Assembly: GCF_900086725.1 (NCBI RefSeq)
Contig: NZ_LT574838.1
Span: 1,189,617-1,253,616, forward strand
From: Bariatricus massiliensis
Lineage (GTDB): Bacteria > Bacillota > Clostridia > Lachnospirales > Lachnospiraceae
Reading direction: 5' to 3'
Length of the DNA: 64,000 bases
Each line of letters starts with the position of its first letter. The first letter of the stretch is position 1. Positions 17,456 to 25,491 of this stretch are shown one piece after another. The translations under genes and the position numbers were made by a program. The notes under the pieces were generated by a model, which was not told the DNA's origin, made no database searches, and was given only the letters and a program-made list of their open reading frames with translations.

Positions 17456-17461
17456 TATAAT
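17456..17461 (+). promoter_or_regulatory. Extended -10 promoter candidate for the FN3-like surface protein
   Basis: TATAAT preceded by ATGC (an extended -10, TGN form) lies 64 bp before the ATG at 17525. No good -35 box is visible at 17 bp. Confidence 0.4.
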
Positions 17462-17524
17462 AATAAGAACAAAAACCAGTATTTAACATTTAAGATATCA
17501 TACGAAACAGAAAGAGGTGAGATT

Positions 17525-19183
17525 ATGAAATCAAGAGGAAAAAAATTGTTATCTACACTGCTGGTTATAGTCATGGTCTTTTCGACCAGCGCGCTATATG
17601 TTCTTGCAGCTGACGCGCCGGTTTCCAACGAAAAGGAACCGCAATTATATGCCAGCACGGAAAACAGCATTATACTCAAAGCAGAGGCAGGTCATAAATA
17701 TGCGGTACAAATAGACAAAGAAGAAGACAAAGTGTGGCAATGGGCCAGTGCCGAACAATACAATCCCGAAGACCACACTGTTAGTTTCACAGGCCTAAAG
17801 GCAGACACTTCTTATACCTTTGCCAGCATGGCAGACGATGGCGATGAGGTTCTGCCCCAGAATATACAATCCTACAAAACTAAGTCTTTGATTGAAGAAG
17901 AAACTAAAGAAACACAAATTATAGATAATAACAATGCGAAAAATGATGCGCCATCAACCCCGCAGGCCGGCAAACCGTCGCTTCCTGAAGTCGAATCGAG
18001 AACAGACACCAAAATCCGATTCCAGCTTCCCGGCGATTTAGACGCAAAATTTGCAGAGGGTTATGAAATTTATTTTTCAAAGGATAAAGGCGTTAATTTT
18101 GACCTTCTATCTGCGCCTTACGAAGTGACTGGACTGGACGAAGATACCGAATATATCTATTATGCGCTGATTGCGGCAGGCACCTATGACGGAACGGCCT
18201 ATTTACAAAGTGATTCCACCGACCATGCGAATGTCAAAACACTAAAATCTGCAGCCGCCGCGCCCGAGGCTCCCACAGTATCAAGCAGAACAGAAACCAC
18301 CATAACGCTAGCGGCAAAGGACAATCAAGAATTTGCTATCGTCCAAGGCAATATGGCTGGCCAGTGGCAGGTATCACCAGAATTCACTGGTCTGACGCCT
18401 AACACAGAATACAAATTTATAACACGCTTTGTCTTTGATTCCGATGAAGCCATGGAGAGTAAAGCAAGTGAAGCAGTGACCACAAAAACGGTGATTCCTT
18501 TTACCGGCTCCACCATCACAGGTATTACGCCCAACGCTTCTTATACACCGGGCACGTCCCTCACAGCGGCAGCTGCCGGGAACGGTATGGAGAATACTCA
18601 TCCTGTCAAGAATGACACCCGCTGGGTACCCGACAGCTGGTACTGGAACAGTAAGAAAGTCAGTAAATGGGACAAAGAACCTTATTCTATCCCATTTACA
18701 TTAAAAACTGCCGGGAATTACAAGCTCACCGTTAATTTCAGGCTGGAAGAGTATGATGGTTCTGCTTGGACTTCCCTAAATAAAACGGAAGCCTCCTCTG
18801 TGGAATTTAAAGTTACGGCTCCGACTGTGGAGAAGTATAACATCACCGCATCCAGCGGCACCGGGGGCAAGATATCTCCTTCCGGAACCGTCAGTGTGGA
18901 AAAGGGGCAAAACAGTACCTTTACTTTTACATCAGATAAGAACTACAAAGTTTCCAAAGTCTATATTGACGGCAAGGAGACTAAAGTCAAAAATAATAAT
19001 TACACCTTTGAAAATGTAAGTTCGGACCACAAAATTTCTGTAACCTTTGAAAAAACCTCCAAACTTACCGCCGCCAAGACAGGGGACAATTCTATGCTTC
19101 CTCTCTGGATATTGGCCGGCATTTCCGGCTGCTGTATCGTTGTATTGATTGTCAGGCGGAGATACAGTAAGAAGAATTTATAA
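17525..19183 (+). CDS. Cell-surface protein with FN3-like and bacterial repeat domains
   Basis: This encodes 552 residues, with AGAGGTGAGATT before the ATG at 17525. Residues 1-29 are a signal peptide (STLLVIVMVFSTSALYVLA). Two or three fibronectin-III-like units follow (TGLDEDTEYIYYA, TGLTPNTEYKF), then an Ig-like region with WVPDSWYWN. Near residues 435-515 is an InlB-B/bacterial-repeat module (GTGGKISPSG and FTSDKNYKVSKVYIDGK). The C-terminus has KTGDNS, a hydrophobic helix and RRRYSKK, a sortase-like anchor lacking LPXT. It is probably a displayed binding protein of the glycan region. It has no catalytic motif, and its ligand is unknown. Confidence 0.75.
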   Translation: MKSRGKKLLSTLLVIVMVFSTSALYVLAADAPVSNEKEPQLYASTENSIILKAEAGHKYAVQIDKEEDKVWQWASAEQYNPEDHTVSFTGLKADTSYTFASMADDGDEVLPQNIQSYKTKSLIEEETKETQIIDNNNAKNDAPSTPQAGKPSLPEVESRTDTKIRFQLPGDLDAKFAEGYEIYFSKDKGVNFDLLSAPYEVTGLDEDTEYIYYALIAAGTYDGTAYLQSDSTDHANVKTLKSAAAAPEAPTVSSRTETTITLAAKDNQEFAIVQGNMAGQWQVSPEFTGLTPNTEYKFITRFVFDSDEAMESKASEAVTTKTVIPFTGSTITGITPNASYTPGTSLTAAAAGNGMENTHPVKNDTRWVPDSWYWNSKKVSKWDKEPYSIPFTLKTAGNYKLTVNFRLEEYDGSAWTSLNKTEASSVEFKVTAPTVEKYNITASSGTGGKISPSGTVSVEKGQNSTFTFTSDKNYKVSKVYIDGKETKVKNNNYTFENVSSDHKISVTFEKTSKLTAAKTGDNSMLPLWILAGISGCCIVVLIVRRRYSKKNL

Positions 19184-19228
19184 TGATCACTAAGTATGCA
19201 TAGTAATGCGGCTTTTGCCACCCATAAT

Positions 19229-19266
19229 AAAATGCACTGTCTGGCGTCATGCAGACAGTGCATTTT
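19229..19266. terminator. Bidirectional terminator between convergent genes
   Basis: A perfect 15-bp hairpin: AAAATGCACTGTCTG at 19229-19243 pairs with 19252-19266. It serves the surface protein gene (plus) and the GH127-type operon (minus). Confidence 0.85.
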
Positions 19267-19288
19267 CTGGTTTTTATAAAATCGGCAG

Positions 19289-21169
19289 CTACTCCTCACA
19301 ATATGGAAATTGTGTAATTCTCAGGTGTGTACATCCAAACGGTATCAAACGTATTTCCTCTTCCTTCTCCGCTGTTGGCACCGGGCTGACCGGCACGTCC
19401 TCGGCCGTGCCTTTCTTCATCTTCCAGTCCTTCACTCTTTTGGCCCTTGCCTTCAGCACCACCGGCGGACGTTCCTTGGAAAACGGGTAAGCGGCCTCCT
19501 CCACGTTGGCTACAGAAATTTCTTTTCCCTTGATCAGTGCATAATTCCAAGGACTGTGAGACGTAACCTCATAATCAGAAATTCCCGCCTTCTCCCGGTA
19601 TGCCGTCCACTCCTCTTCCATATCTAACGCATATACAAGCGGCCCCCTCTCCACAGCCAGACTATTGTGGTGCCAGCTGCTGATAAAGATTTCGGCTTTA
19701 AACTCAACTATCAGACAGTCCCCTTGCCTTAATCCCTGCTCCAAGATAAGAAACTGTTCTTCTTCCCGGAACTCGGCCAGCCGCGAATTACAGGTGATAC
19801 TACACTGACGGCACCATGCCGGCCTGCGGATTTTCAGCAGGACAGGCTGTGCCCCCGCCTCTTTTATCTCATAGCGTACCGTCGTTTCTGACGGATAGTT
19901 CGTCTGCGTTTCAATGCAGACCCGCTCTCCGTTTATCTCGGTAGTCAGGCTGTTGGGCGCGAACACCATAGATACCAGCCGGTCCCCCTCTTTGAACCAC
20001 AGACTCTTTAAAAATTTGGGCCAGGCCTGATGCATATTCGCTGTACAGCAGCCGAAATTCGGCTCCAACCCATATGTATTAGAATCAGGAAGATTATTGA
20101 ACCAGTCCCGCTCTTCATTGGTAGCGGCCACCTGATTCGCCTGCTCCAGATATTGATGGCCCATATAGTCCTCAGTAAACATGGCCGGATAGGCATTATA
20201 AGCAATACGCTCCAGATAATCTCCATACTTTGCCTCTCCAAATATTTCCATGATGACTTGGAGGCTGAACATATACTCGGCAACCGCGCACAGCTCCGTC
20301 CCTCTGGAAGGGCTGCTGCCGCTCAAATGCTCGTCCCCATTGATTGCCCCTGTGGCCACACCGTGATATTTTACCATCTTCCGAATCGCCTGCTCCTGCA
20401 GTCCAGCATAGGCCTCGTTCTGCGTGAGCCAGGCAGTGACAGCCGGATATTTAAAGGCCATAGTCACATTTACAATATGTGTGGCATGGAATTGCATAAG
20501 CTTTGGAATCATATCTTTTGAAAACAGCTCTAATTCTTTCCAATTATAATATTCCTCGGTAGGTCTCGTAAAGGGAAGTTGGCGGAACATCTCATTCCAA
20601 TCCCTGCTTTGTTCTTTCACCAGTCCTGCAAGTTCCAGCAAGTACTCCTCAGGCCGTTGTTCATAGAACCATTTAATGCAGTACAAAAGCTCTGCGCTCC
20701 TCGCCTTTCCCCAGCCAGTGAGGGGCCTCAAGATTAGGGTTTTCAACTGATACCGAAAATACCTATCCATAAATTTCAGGACTTCTGGCTCCTCCGTAAT
20801 TTCATAATACTGTATCAGTACTTTGAGCATTACCATCCGGGACCACCAGTCATCTTTGCTTGCGTCTGGGCCGAAATTTCCTTCCTCATCCTGACTGTCA
20901 ATGGTCCACCTTACAAAGCGGCGAGCAGTTTCATACAACTCTTTATCTTCGATCAGATAGGCTAACGGCAGAATACCGTCCACAAAATATGGCCCCCTTT
21001 CCCAGTTTTCCCCGCTTCCACCCAGCCATCCGCTGTATTTTCCCACGCTCTCCCAAATATCGAACAATTTTCCCGACAAGCCTTCCGCCTGAATCTCCAA
21101 TTGTTTTTTCAGCCAACCTTCCGGCTTGACTTCCTTGACTTTAAGCGTCTGCATTTTTTTGTAAAACAT
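19289..21169 (-). CDS. GH127-type beta-L-arabinofuranosidase-like enzyme
   Basis: This encodes 626 residues, with GGAGGATATTT before the ATG and no signal peptide, so it is cytoplasmic. It is a DUF1680/GH127 family protein with an (alpha/alpha)6 barrel. In the characterised bifidobacterial enzyme a zinc site is built by a Glu and three Cys. The same pattern is visible here: GTELC (Glu292, Cys294) and NFGCC (Cys374, Cys375). Such enzymes remove terminal beta-L-arabinofuranose from short oligosaccharides. It is the last gene after a MalEFG-type importer, so imported oligosaccharides are probably trimmed inside the cell. Related subfamilies have other activities, so substrate is likely but not certain. 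Confidence 0.8.
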   Translation of the reverse strand: MFYKKMQTLKVKEVKPEGWLKKQLEIQAEGLSGKLFDIWESVGKYSGWLGGSGENWERGPYFVDGILPLAYLIEDKELYETARRFVRWTIDSQDEEGNFGPDASKDDWWSRMVMLKVLIQYYEITEEPEVLKFMDRYFRYQLKTLILRPLTGWGKARSAELLYCIKWFYEQRPEEYLLELAGLVKEQSRDWNEMFRQLPFTRPTEEYYNWKELELFSKDMIPKLMQFHATHIVNVTMAFKYPAVTAWLTQNEAYAGLQEQAIRKMVKYHGVATGAINGDEHLSGSSPSRGTELCAVAEYMFSLQVIMEIFGEAKYGDYLERIAYNAYPAMFTEDYMGHQYLEQANQVAATNEERDWFNNLPDSNTYGLEPNFGCCTANMHQAWPKFLKSLWFKEGDRLVSMVFAPNSLTTEINGERVCIETQTNYPSETTVRYEIKEAGAQPVLLKIRRPAWCRQCSITCNSRLAEFREEEQFLILEQGLRQGDCLIVEFKAEIFISSWHHNSLAVERGPLVYALDMEEEWTAYREKAGISDYEVTSHSPWNYALIKGKEISVANVEEAAYPFSKERPPVVLKARAKRVKDWKMKKGTAEDVPVSPVPTAEKEEEIRLIPFGCTHLRITQFPYCEE

Positions 21170-21192
21170 AAATATCCTCCGTCGAGTTCATT

Positions 21193-22020
21193 TTATTTCA
21201 TGGCTCCTCCAAGCATCCCTTTTATGAAGTATTTCTGCAAGAAGATGAATAAGAGCATAATCGGAGCAAGGCCTATAATGGAACCGGCCGTCAAAAGCCC
21301 CCATTCGGTTCCGTACTGGCCGATTGCTAGATTAGTAAGTCCTACGTTAAATGTCTTTATCGAATCATTATTCGCAAAAACAACCGCAATCAGATAATCA
21401 TTCCACGTAGTATAGGCCGAATATATAAAAATCGTGGCAATGGAAGCCCACGTTGTAGGCATCATGATTTTGAAAAAAATCCGGATGTCCCCGGCCCCGT
21501 CTATCTGCGCCGCTTCCCTCAGTCCATCAGGTATGGCGTCAAATGCATTTTTCATCATGTAGATGGCAAAGGGTGTCTGAAAAGTGGCGTAAATCAATAT
21601 CATGGACAATCTGGAATTCGTAAGCCCCAAATTTGCCATCACGGAATACAGCGGAATCATCAAAGTCTGGAAGGGAATCATCAGCGCTGAGATAATCAAA
21701 AGCATTACTATCTTTTTCCCTTTTACCTGCATTTTGGAGAGGGCATAACCTGCGAGCAGGCTTACTGCCGCTACAAGAATCATTGTCAGTAGTGTCGTGA
21801 CAACTGAATTTTTTAAATATCCAAGAAATACCCCGTCATTTTTCAGCAGAATCTCTTTATAGTTCGTCCAATTGATCCCTTTAGGGAGCAATTGAGGCGG
21901 CTGCTGGTATATTTCATTCTTCCCCTTTACAGACGTTATAAATGTCCAGTACAGCGGCATTAATATAATAAGGGACAGAATGGTATTGGCAATTATTTTT
22001 CCGGTATGTTTTTCTCTCAT
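21193..22020 (-). CDS. Carbohydrate ABC transporter permease, MalG-type
   Basis: This encodes 275 residues with six hydrophobic segments. The EAA coupling loop is present as EAAQIDGAGDIRIFFKIMMP (~170-190). AGGAGGAGAGG precedes the ATG. It pairs with the MalF-type permease 9 bp upstream and the binding protein at 22987. It belongs to the CUT1 class, which imports oligosaccharides. No ATPase gene lies in the operon; CUT1 systems often share a distant MsmK-type ATPase. Confidence 0.88.
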   Translation of the reverse strand: MREKHTGKIIANTILSLIILMPLYWTFITSVKGKNEIYQQPPQLLPKGINWTNYKEILLKNDGVFLGYLKNSVVTTLLTMILVAAVSLLAGYALSKMQVKGKKIVMLLIISALMIPFQTLMIPLYSVMANLGLTNSRLSMILIYATFQTPFAIYMMKNAFDAIPDGLREAAQIDGAGDIRIFFKIMMPTTWASIATIFIYSAYTTWNDYLIAVVFANNDSIKTFNVGLTNLAIGQYGTEWGLLTAGSIIGLAPIMLLFIFLQKYFIKGMLGGAMK

Positions 22021-22029
22021 CCTCTCCTC

Positions 22030-22914
22030 CTACTCCGTCGGGTCTTTCATCATGCGCATCTGCAAAAGGCTCAATAGCAGCATAATGGCCAACAGTACCA
22101 TTGTCATCGCAGAACCATATCCGAACTTATAGTATTTGAATGACGTATTGTAAATATAATGCACCAAAGTCGTCGTTGTCTCTGTCGGCCCTCCCTTGGT
22201 CATAATTAAAAACTGCTCAAATGCCAGCACGGAGCCAATCACCGACATAATCATGGCTAACCCTACCTGCGGCCTGATAATAGGCAATGTTATGCGGAAA
22301 AATCGTTGTATTTTGGATGCTCCGTCTATGTCCGCCGATTCATATATCTCCATATCGACTGACTGGAACGCCGCCAGAATAATAAGCATAGAGAATCCCG
22401 CCATTTTCCAAGTAATCATAAACACAATCGCCGGAAGTGATGTCTTCTCTGTCCCCATCCATAAGACCGACTTATCAATTACACCAAGCTTTAGAAAAAT
22501 GTAATTCAATATACCATACAAATCATTATAAATCCAAAGCCAGATTAAGCTGCATGATGTCATAGAGATGACCACTGGCGAAAAGTAAATCGTCCGGAAC
22601 AAAGTCACGCCTTTGAATTTCCCGTCGATCAGCAGTGCCAGAATAAAAGCCATAATGAACAAGGCAGGCGTGACCAACAGCGTGTATTTGAAAGTGAACA
22701 CAAGCGACACTCCAAACTGTCCGTCTGTAAATAAAGCTTTGTAATTCTCTAATCCTACAAATATTTTTTCTCCTAGCAATGGCCAATCGAAGAACGACAT
22801 CAGCAGGGATTGTATAAACGGCAGGCAGAAGAACACCAGATTAATCAGCAGCGCCGGGCCGATAAATAGATATGGTATCATTGTTTTTTTTATTTTCCTG
22901 CTTCTACTTCTCAT
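22030..22914 (-). CDS. Carbohydrate ABC transporter permease, MalF-type
   Basis: This encodes 294 residues with six hydrophobic segments. The EAA-like loop reads ESADIDGASKIQRFFRITLP (~190-210). It has a typical CUT1 start with a basic stretch (RSRSRKIKK) before the first helix. It lies between the binding-protein and MalG-type genes and forms the membrane pore with the latter. Confidence 0.88.
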   Translation of the reverse strand: MRSRSRKIKKTMIPYLFIGPALLINLVFFCLPFIQSLLMSFFDWPLLGEKIFVGLENYKALFTDGQFGVSLVFTFKYTLLVTPALFIMAFILALLIDGKFKGVTLFRTIYFSPVVISMTSCSLIWLWIYNDLYGILNYIFLKLGVIDKSVLWMGTEKTSLPAIVFMITWKMAGFSMLIILAAFQSVDMEIYESADIDGASKIQRFFRITLPIIRPQVGLAMIMSVIGSVLAFEQFLIMTKGGPTETTTTLVHYIYNTSFKYYKFGYGSAMTMVLLAIMLLLSLLQMRMMKDPTE

Positions 22915-22986
22915 ATTCTTTCCCTTTCTAGTACCCGCAGGGTGGAAATGAGTGCGGCCGGTATGCCTGCCGCACTCCCTATCTAC

Positions 22987-24249
22987 TTACTGCATAATCT
23001 TATTAATCTCATCTGTCGCGGCCTTGAATGCCTCCTCTGCGGTGGCATTTCCCATCAGGCAGCTCTGCGTCGCATTGACCAGCGGCTGATTCATTTCATT
23101 ATAATTCTCTGACCAAGATGCGCGGGAAACCTTCAGAGCCTCCTGCAGTACCTTGTATTTATCATTCCCGTTAAAATATTCGTTGTCGAACAAATCTGTT
23201 CTTGCCGGCAGAAGTCCGTTCTTGGCAAATAACTCTACCTGAACCTCCTCGCTGAGCGCATACTCGACAAAGTCCCACGCCGCCTCTTTATGTTTTGACT
23301 GCTCCATGACCGCAATCAAATCTCCGCCGCCAAAGGAGGTGTATTCCCCATTATCACTTTTCGGAATCAGGCAGACCCCAAAATCAAAATCAGGGTAATC
23401 TGTCAAGAACGTATAGAGCTGTGAATTGCCCAGCACCGTCATACTTACCTTTCCAGTCAGGAACGCATCCTGCGACTCAGACCAAGAATAAGTGGTAACT
23501 CCTTCCGGGGTCACCTTATATTTATTCGTCAAGTCATCATATAGCTGAAGTGCCTCCACCGCCTGCGGCTGATCCAAAAGACAAGTTTTTCCATCCTCGG
23601 ATAGAAGGTCTCCTCCGTTGCTCCATATATAAGGGACAAAGGTAAACATCTGTCCGCCGCCTCCGTTATAGGTATAGCCGAACCGCTCGTTGGTGGTCAG
23701 CTTCTGTGCATATTCGATCAACTGAGTCCAGTTCTCTGGCCCTTTTTCAGGATCCAGCCCTGCCTCTTTGAAGTGCTCTTTGTTATAAAACATTACGGAA
23801 ACATCGGGTGCAAACGGTATCGCATACTGTTTTCCGTCATATTTTCCAAGCTCCACCATTCCCTCACTAAAAGTATCTTTGTATGGGAGTTTGTCAAACT
23901 GTTCCGTCACGTCAGAAAGTGCCGAAATTGAATTGTAATACGGTGCAAGAATATCATCCAGTGAAACGATGTCCGGAACATTACCCGATGACAATGCTAA
24001 CGTGAGCTGGTCAGTCAGTTCATTGTCAGGATAGACCACTGCATTTACTTTCACCTTATCCTGCTTCTCATTGTACTGTTTCACAGCGGCCGTGATGGGC
24101 GCTTCCATCTGTTCTCTCACCCATATGGTAACTTCTGTCTTTCCGCCGTCCTTTTTTTCCTCTTTTGCTCCTCCGGAGCATCCAATTAGCCCTAAACATA
24201 ATGAAATACAAAGCCCCGATGCCAATAATCTTTTCACAATCTTTTTCAT
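22987..24249 (-). CDS. Carbohydrate ABC transporter substrate-binding lipoprotein
   Basis: This encodes 420 residues. The ATG at 24249 follows AAGGAGGAAAAGT; an upstream in-frame ATG lacks a binding site. The lipoprotein signal ends LGLIGC. The mature part is a type I extracellular solute-binding protein (SBP_bac_1): VTIWVREQMEAP, PDIVSLDDILAPYYN, FGGGDLIAVMEQSKHK and AAWDFVEYALSEE. It probably binds arabino-oligosaccharides, inferred from the GH127-type gene in the same operon. It is first in the operon and divergent from the AraC gene at 24479. Confidence 0.88.
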   Translation of the reverse strand: MKKIVKRLLASGLCISLCLGLIGCSGGAKEEKKDGGKTEVTIWVREQMEAPITAAVKQYNEKQDKVKVNAVVYPDNELTDQLTLALSSGNVPDIVSLDDILAPYYNSISALSDVTEQFDKLPYKDTFSEGMVELGKYDGKQYAIPFAPDVSVMFYNKEHFKEAGLDPEKGPENWTQLIEYAQKLTTNERFGYTYNGGGGQMFTFVPYIWSNGGDLLSEDGKTCLLDQPQAVEALQLYDDLTNKYKVTPEGVTTYSWSESQDAFLTGKVSMTVLGNSQLYTFLTDYPDFDFGVCLIPKSDNGEYTSFGGGDLIAVMEQSKHKEAAWDFVEYALSEEVQVELFAKNGLLPARTDLFDNEYFNGNDKYKVLQEALKVSRASWSENYNEMNQPLVNATQSCLMGNATAEEAFKAATDEINKIMQ

Positions 24250-24310
24250 ACTTTTCCTCCTTATGGTTTGATTTTCCTGATATTTCATGAAATATTCTAA
24301 CTATAAGCAG

Positions 24311-24339
24311 ATTATATCTTGTGATTTTAGAATTAACAA
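24311..24339 (-). promoter_or_regulatory. Promoter of the CUT1/GH127 operon
   Basis: On the minus strand TTGTTA (24334-24339) and TATAAT (24311-24316) are 17 bp apart. The -35 overlaps the first ATTAACA repeat (24332-24338), a layout typical for AraC activators that contact polymerase. A palindrome ATATTTCATGAAATAT lies nearby at about 24279-24296. Confidence 0.6.
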
Positions 24340-24409
24340 TGTATACTATTAACATATTAGTATAATAAAATTAACACAGTTTTTGATGATTATTATAATA
24401 TAATTAACA
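24332..24409. repeat. Four ATTAACA repeats between divergent genes
   Basis: Copies start at 24332, 24348, 24370 and 24403, with steps of 16, 22 and 33 bp, close to 1.5, 2 and 3 helical turns. They lie between the sugar transport operon and the AraC-type gene. They are the likely binding sites of that regulator (inference). Confidence 0.5.
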
Positions 24410-24478
24410 TTTTTTTTTTTAAATCTAGACTATAGTTCTGATTTTCGACATAATACGTCGTACAGAAAGGAGATAAAA

Positions 24479-25402
24479 ATGATTTACATGCATTTCGAGT
24501 GTCCTCCCACTCCACACTTTATTGCGGCAGGTAAGGCAACTTACCGCAAAGGCGATAAACACAAAAAACGCTCCAACATCGGAGTGTTCGACCTGCTCTT
24601 CGTCGTTTCCGGCAGGTTGTATATAGTAGAAGAAAATGAACATTATGTCCTAGATAAAAATCAACTTCTAATTCTTTCTCCTGACAAGACTCACCACAGT
24701 TATAAACTCTGTGATACGGAGACTGTGTTCTATTGGCTTCACATGGGATGCACCGGCTCCTTCTATGAATCCGGACATCTGCATCCGGTCAACCGTACAG
24801 TCAGCAAGTCTTTGTTCAGAGATACTTTATTTTATATTACGCTCCCCAAATACCACCAGCTTCCTGAGCCTCTTGCCGATACACTGAAAAAATATATTGA
24901 ACCATTGTTGATGTTTACAATCAATAAGTACAACAGCCAGACAGAATCCACCACACTGACTACCCGTAATTACACGAACTTAAATCCCCTGCAGCAGCAG
25001 CGTTTATTTGTGGATATCCTAAATCTCCTGAACTTAGACACAAAGTTCAGCAATGCCTCAGATAGTCTGGCCTCTGAGGTTATGCAGTATATTCAGAATA
25101 ACTATCGTGAAAGCTTCACCATTAAGGACTTGGCCAAAAAGTATAATTTCCACCCGGTACATATCATCCGCTGTATGAAGAATTCTTACCACATCACTCC
25201 GATTCAGGCCCTGACTACTATTCGATTGGAAAAATCGCGGGAGCTGTTATTGACAACGGAATCCAGTATACGGGAGATAAGCGAAGCTGTCGGCTTTTCC
25301 TCCAGTGCATATTTTACTAAGCAGTTCAAGTCATATTACGGAGTCACGCCTTCCGAGTTCCGTCTCCAAAGCAGCAGCGGCGCATATAGCTCGCCCCTGT
25401 GA
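24479..25402 (+). CDS. AraC family transcriptional regulator
   Basis: This encodes 307 residues, with AAAGGAGATAAAA before the ATG. Residues ~20-110 form a cupin-like sensor (FDLLFVVSGRLYIVEENEHY and LILSPDKTHHSY). Residues ~200-300 hold two helix-turn-helix motifs (FTIKDLAKKYNFHPVHIIRCM and IREISEAVGFSSSAYFTKQF) and a GVTPSEFR end. It is divergent from the CUT1/GH127 operon and probably activates it through the ATTAACA repeats. Confidence 0.9.
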   Translation: MIYMHFECPPTPHFIAAGKATYRKGDKHKKRSNIGVFDLLFVVSGRLYIVEENEHYVLDKNQLLILSPDKTHHSYKLCDTETVFYWLHMGCTGSFYESGHLHPVNRTVSKSLFRDTLFYITLPKYHQLPEPLADTLKKYIEPLLMFTINKYNSQTESTTLTTRNYTNLNPLQQQRLFVDILNLLNLDTKFSNASDSLASEVMQYIQNNYRESFTIKDLAKKYNFHPVHIIRCMKNSYHITPIQALTTIRLEKSRELLLTTESSIREISEAVGFSSSAYFTKQFKSYYGVTPSEFRLQSSSGAYSSPL

Positions 25403-25445
25403 TTGTCTCTGTTCCTCGTAAAACAAATATCTTGGCAAATAAAAT

Positions 25446-25476
25446 GGCATAGACGACAGTAAATATCGTCTATGCC
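25446..25476. terminator. Bidirectional terminator
   Basis: GGCATAGACGA at 25446-25456 pairs perfectly with 25466-25476. It lies between the convergent AraC and oleate hydratase genes. Confidence 0.8.
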
Positions 25477-25491
25477 AAATCTCGTTTCCTT

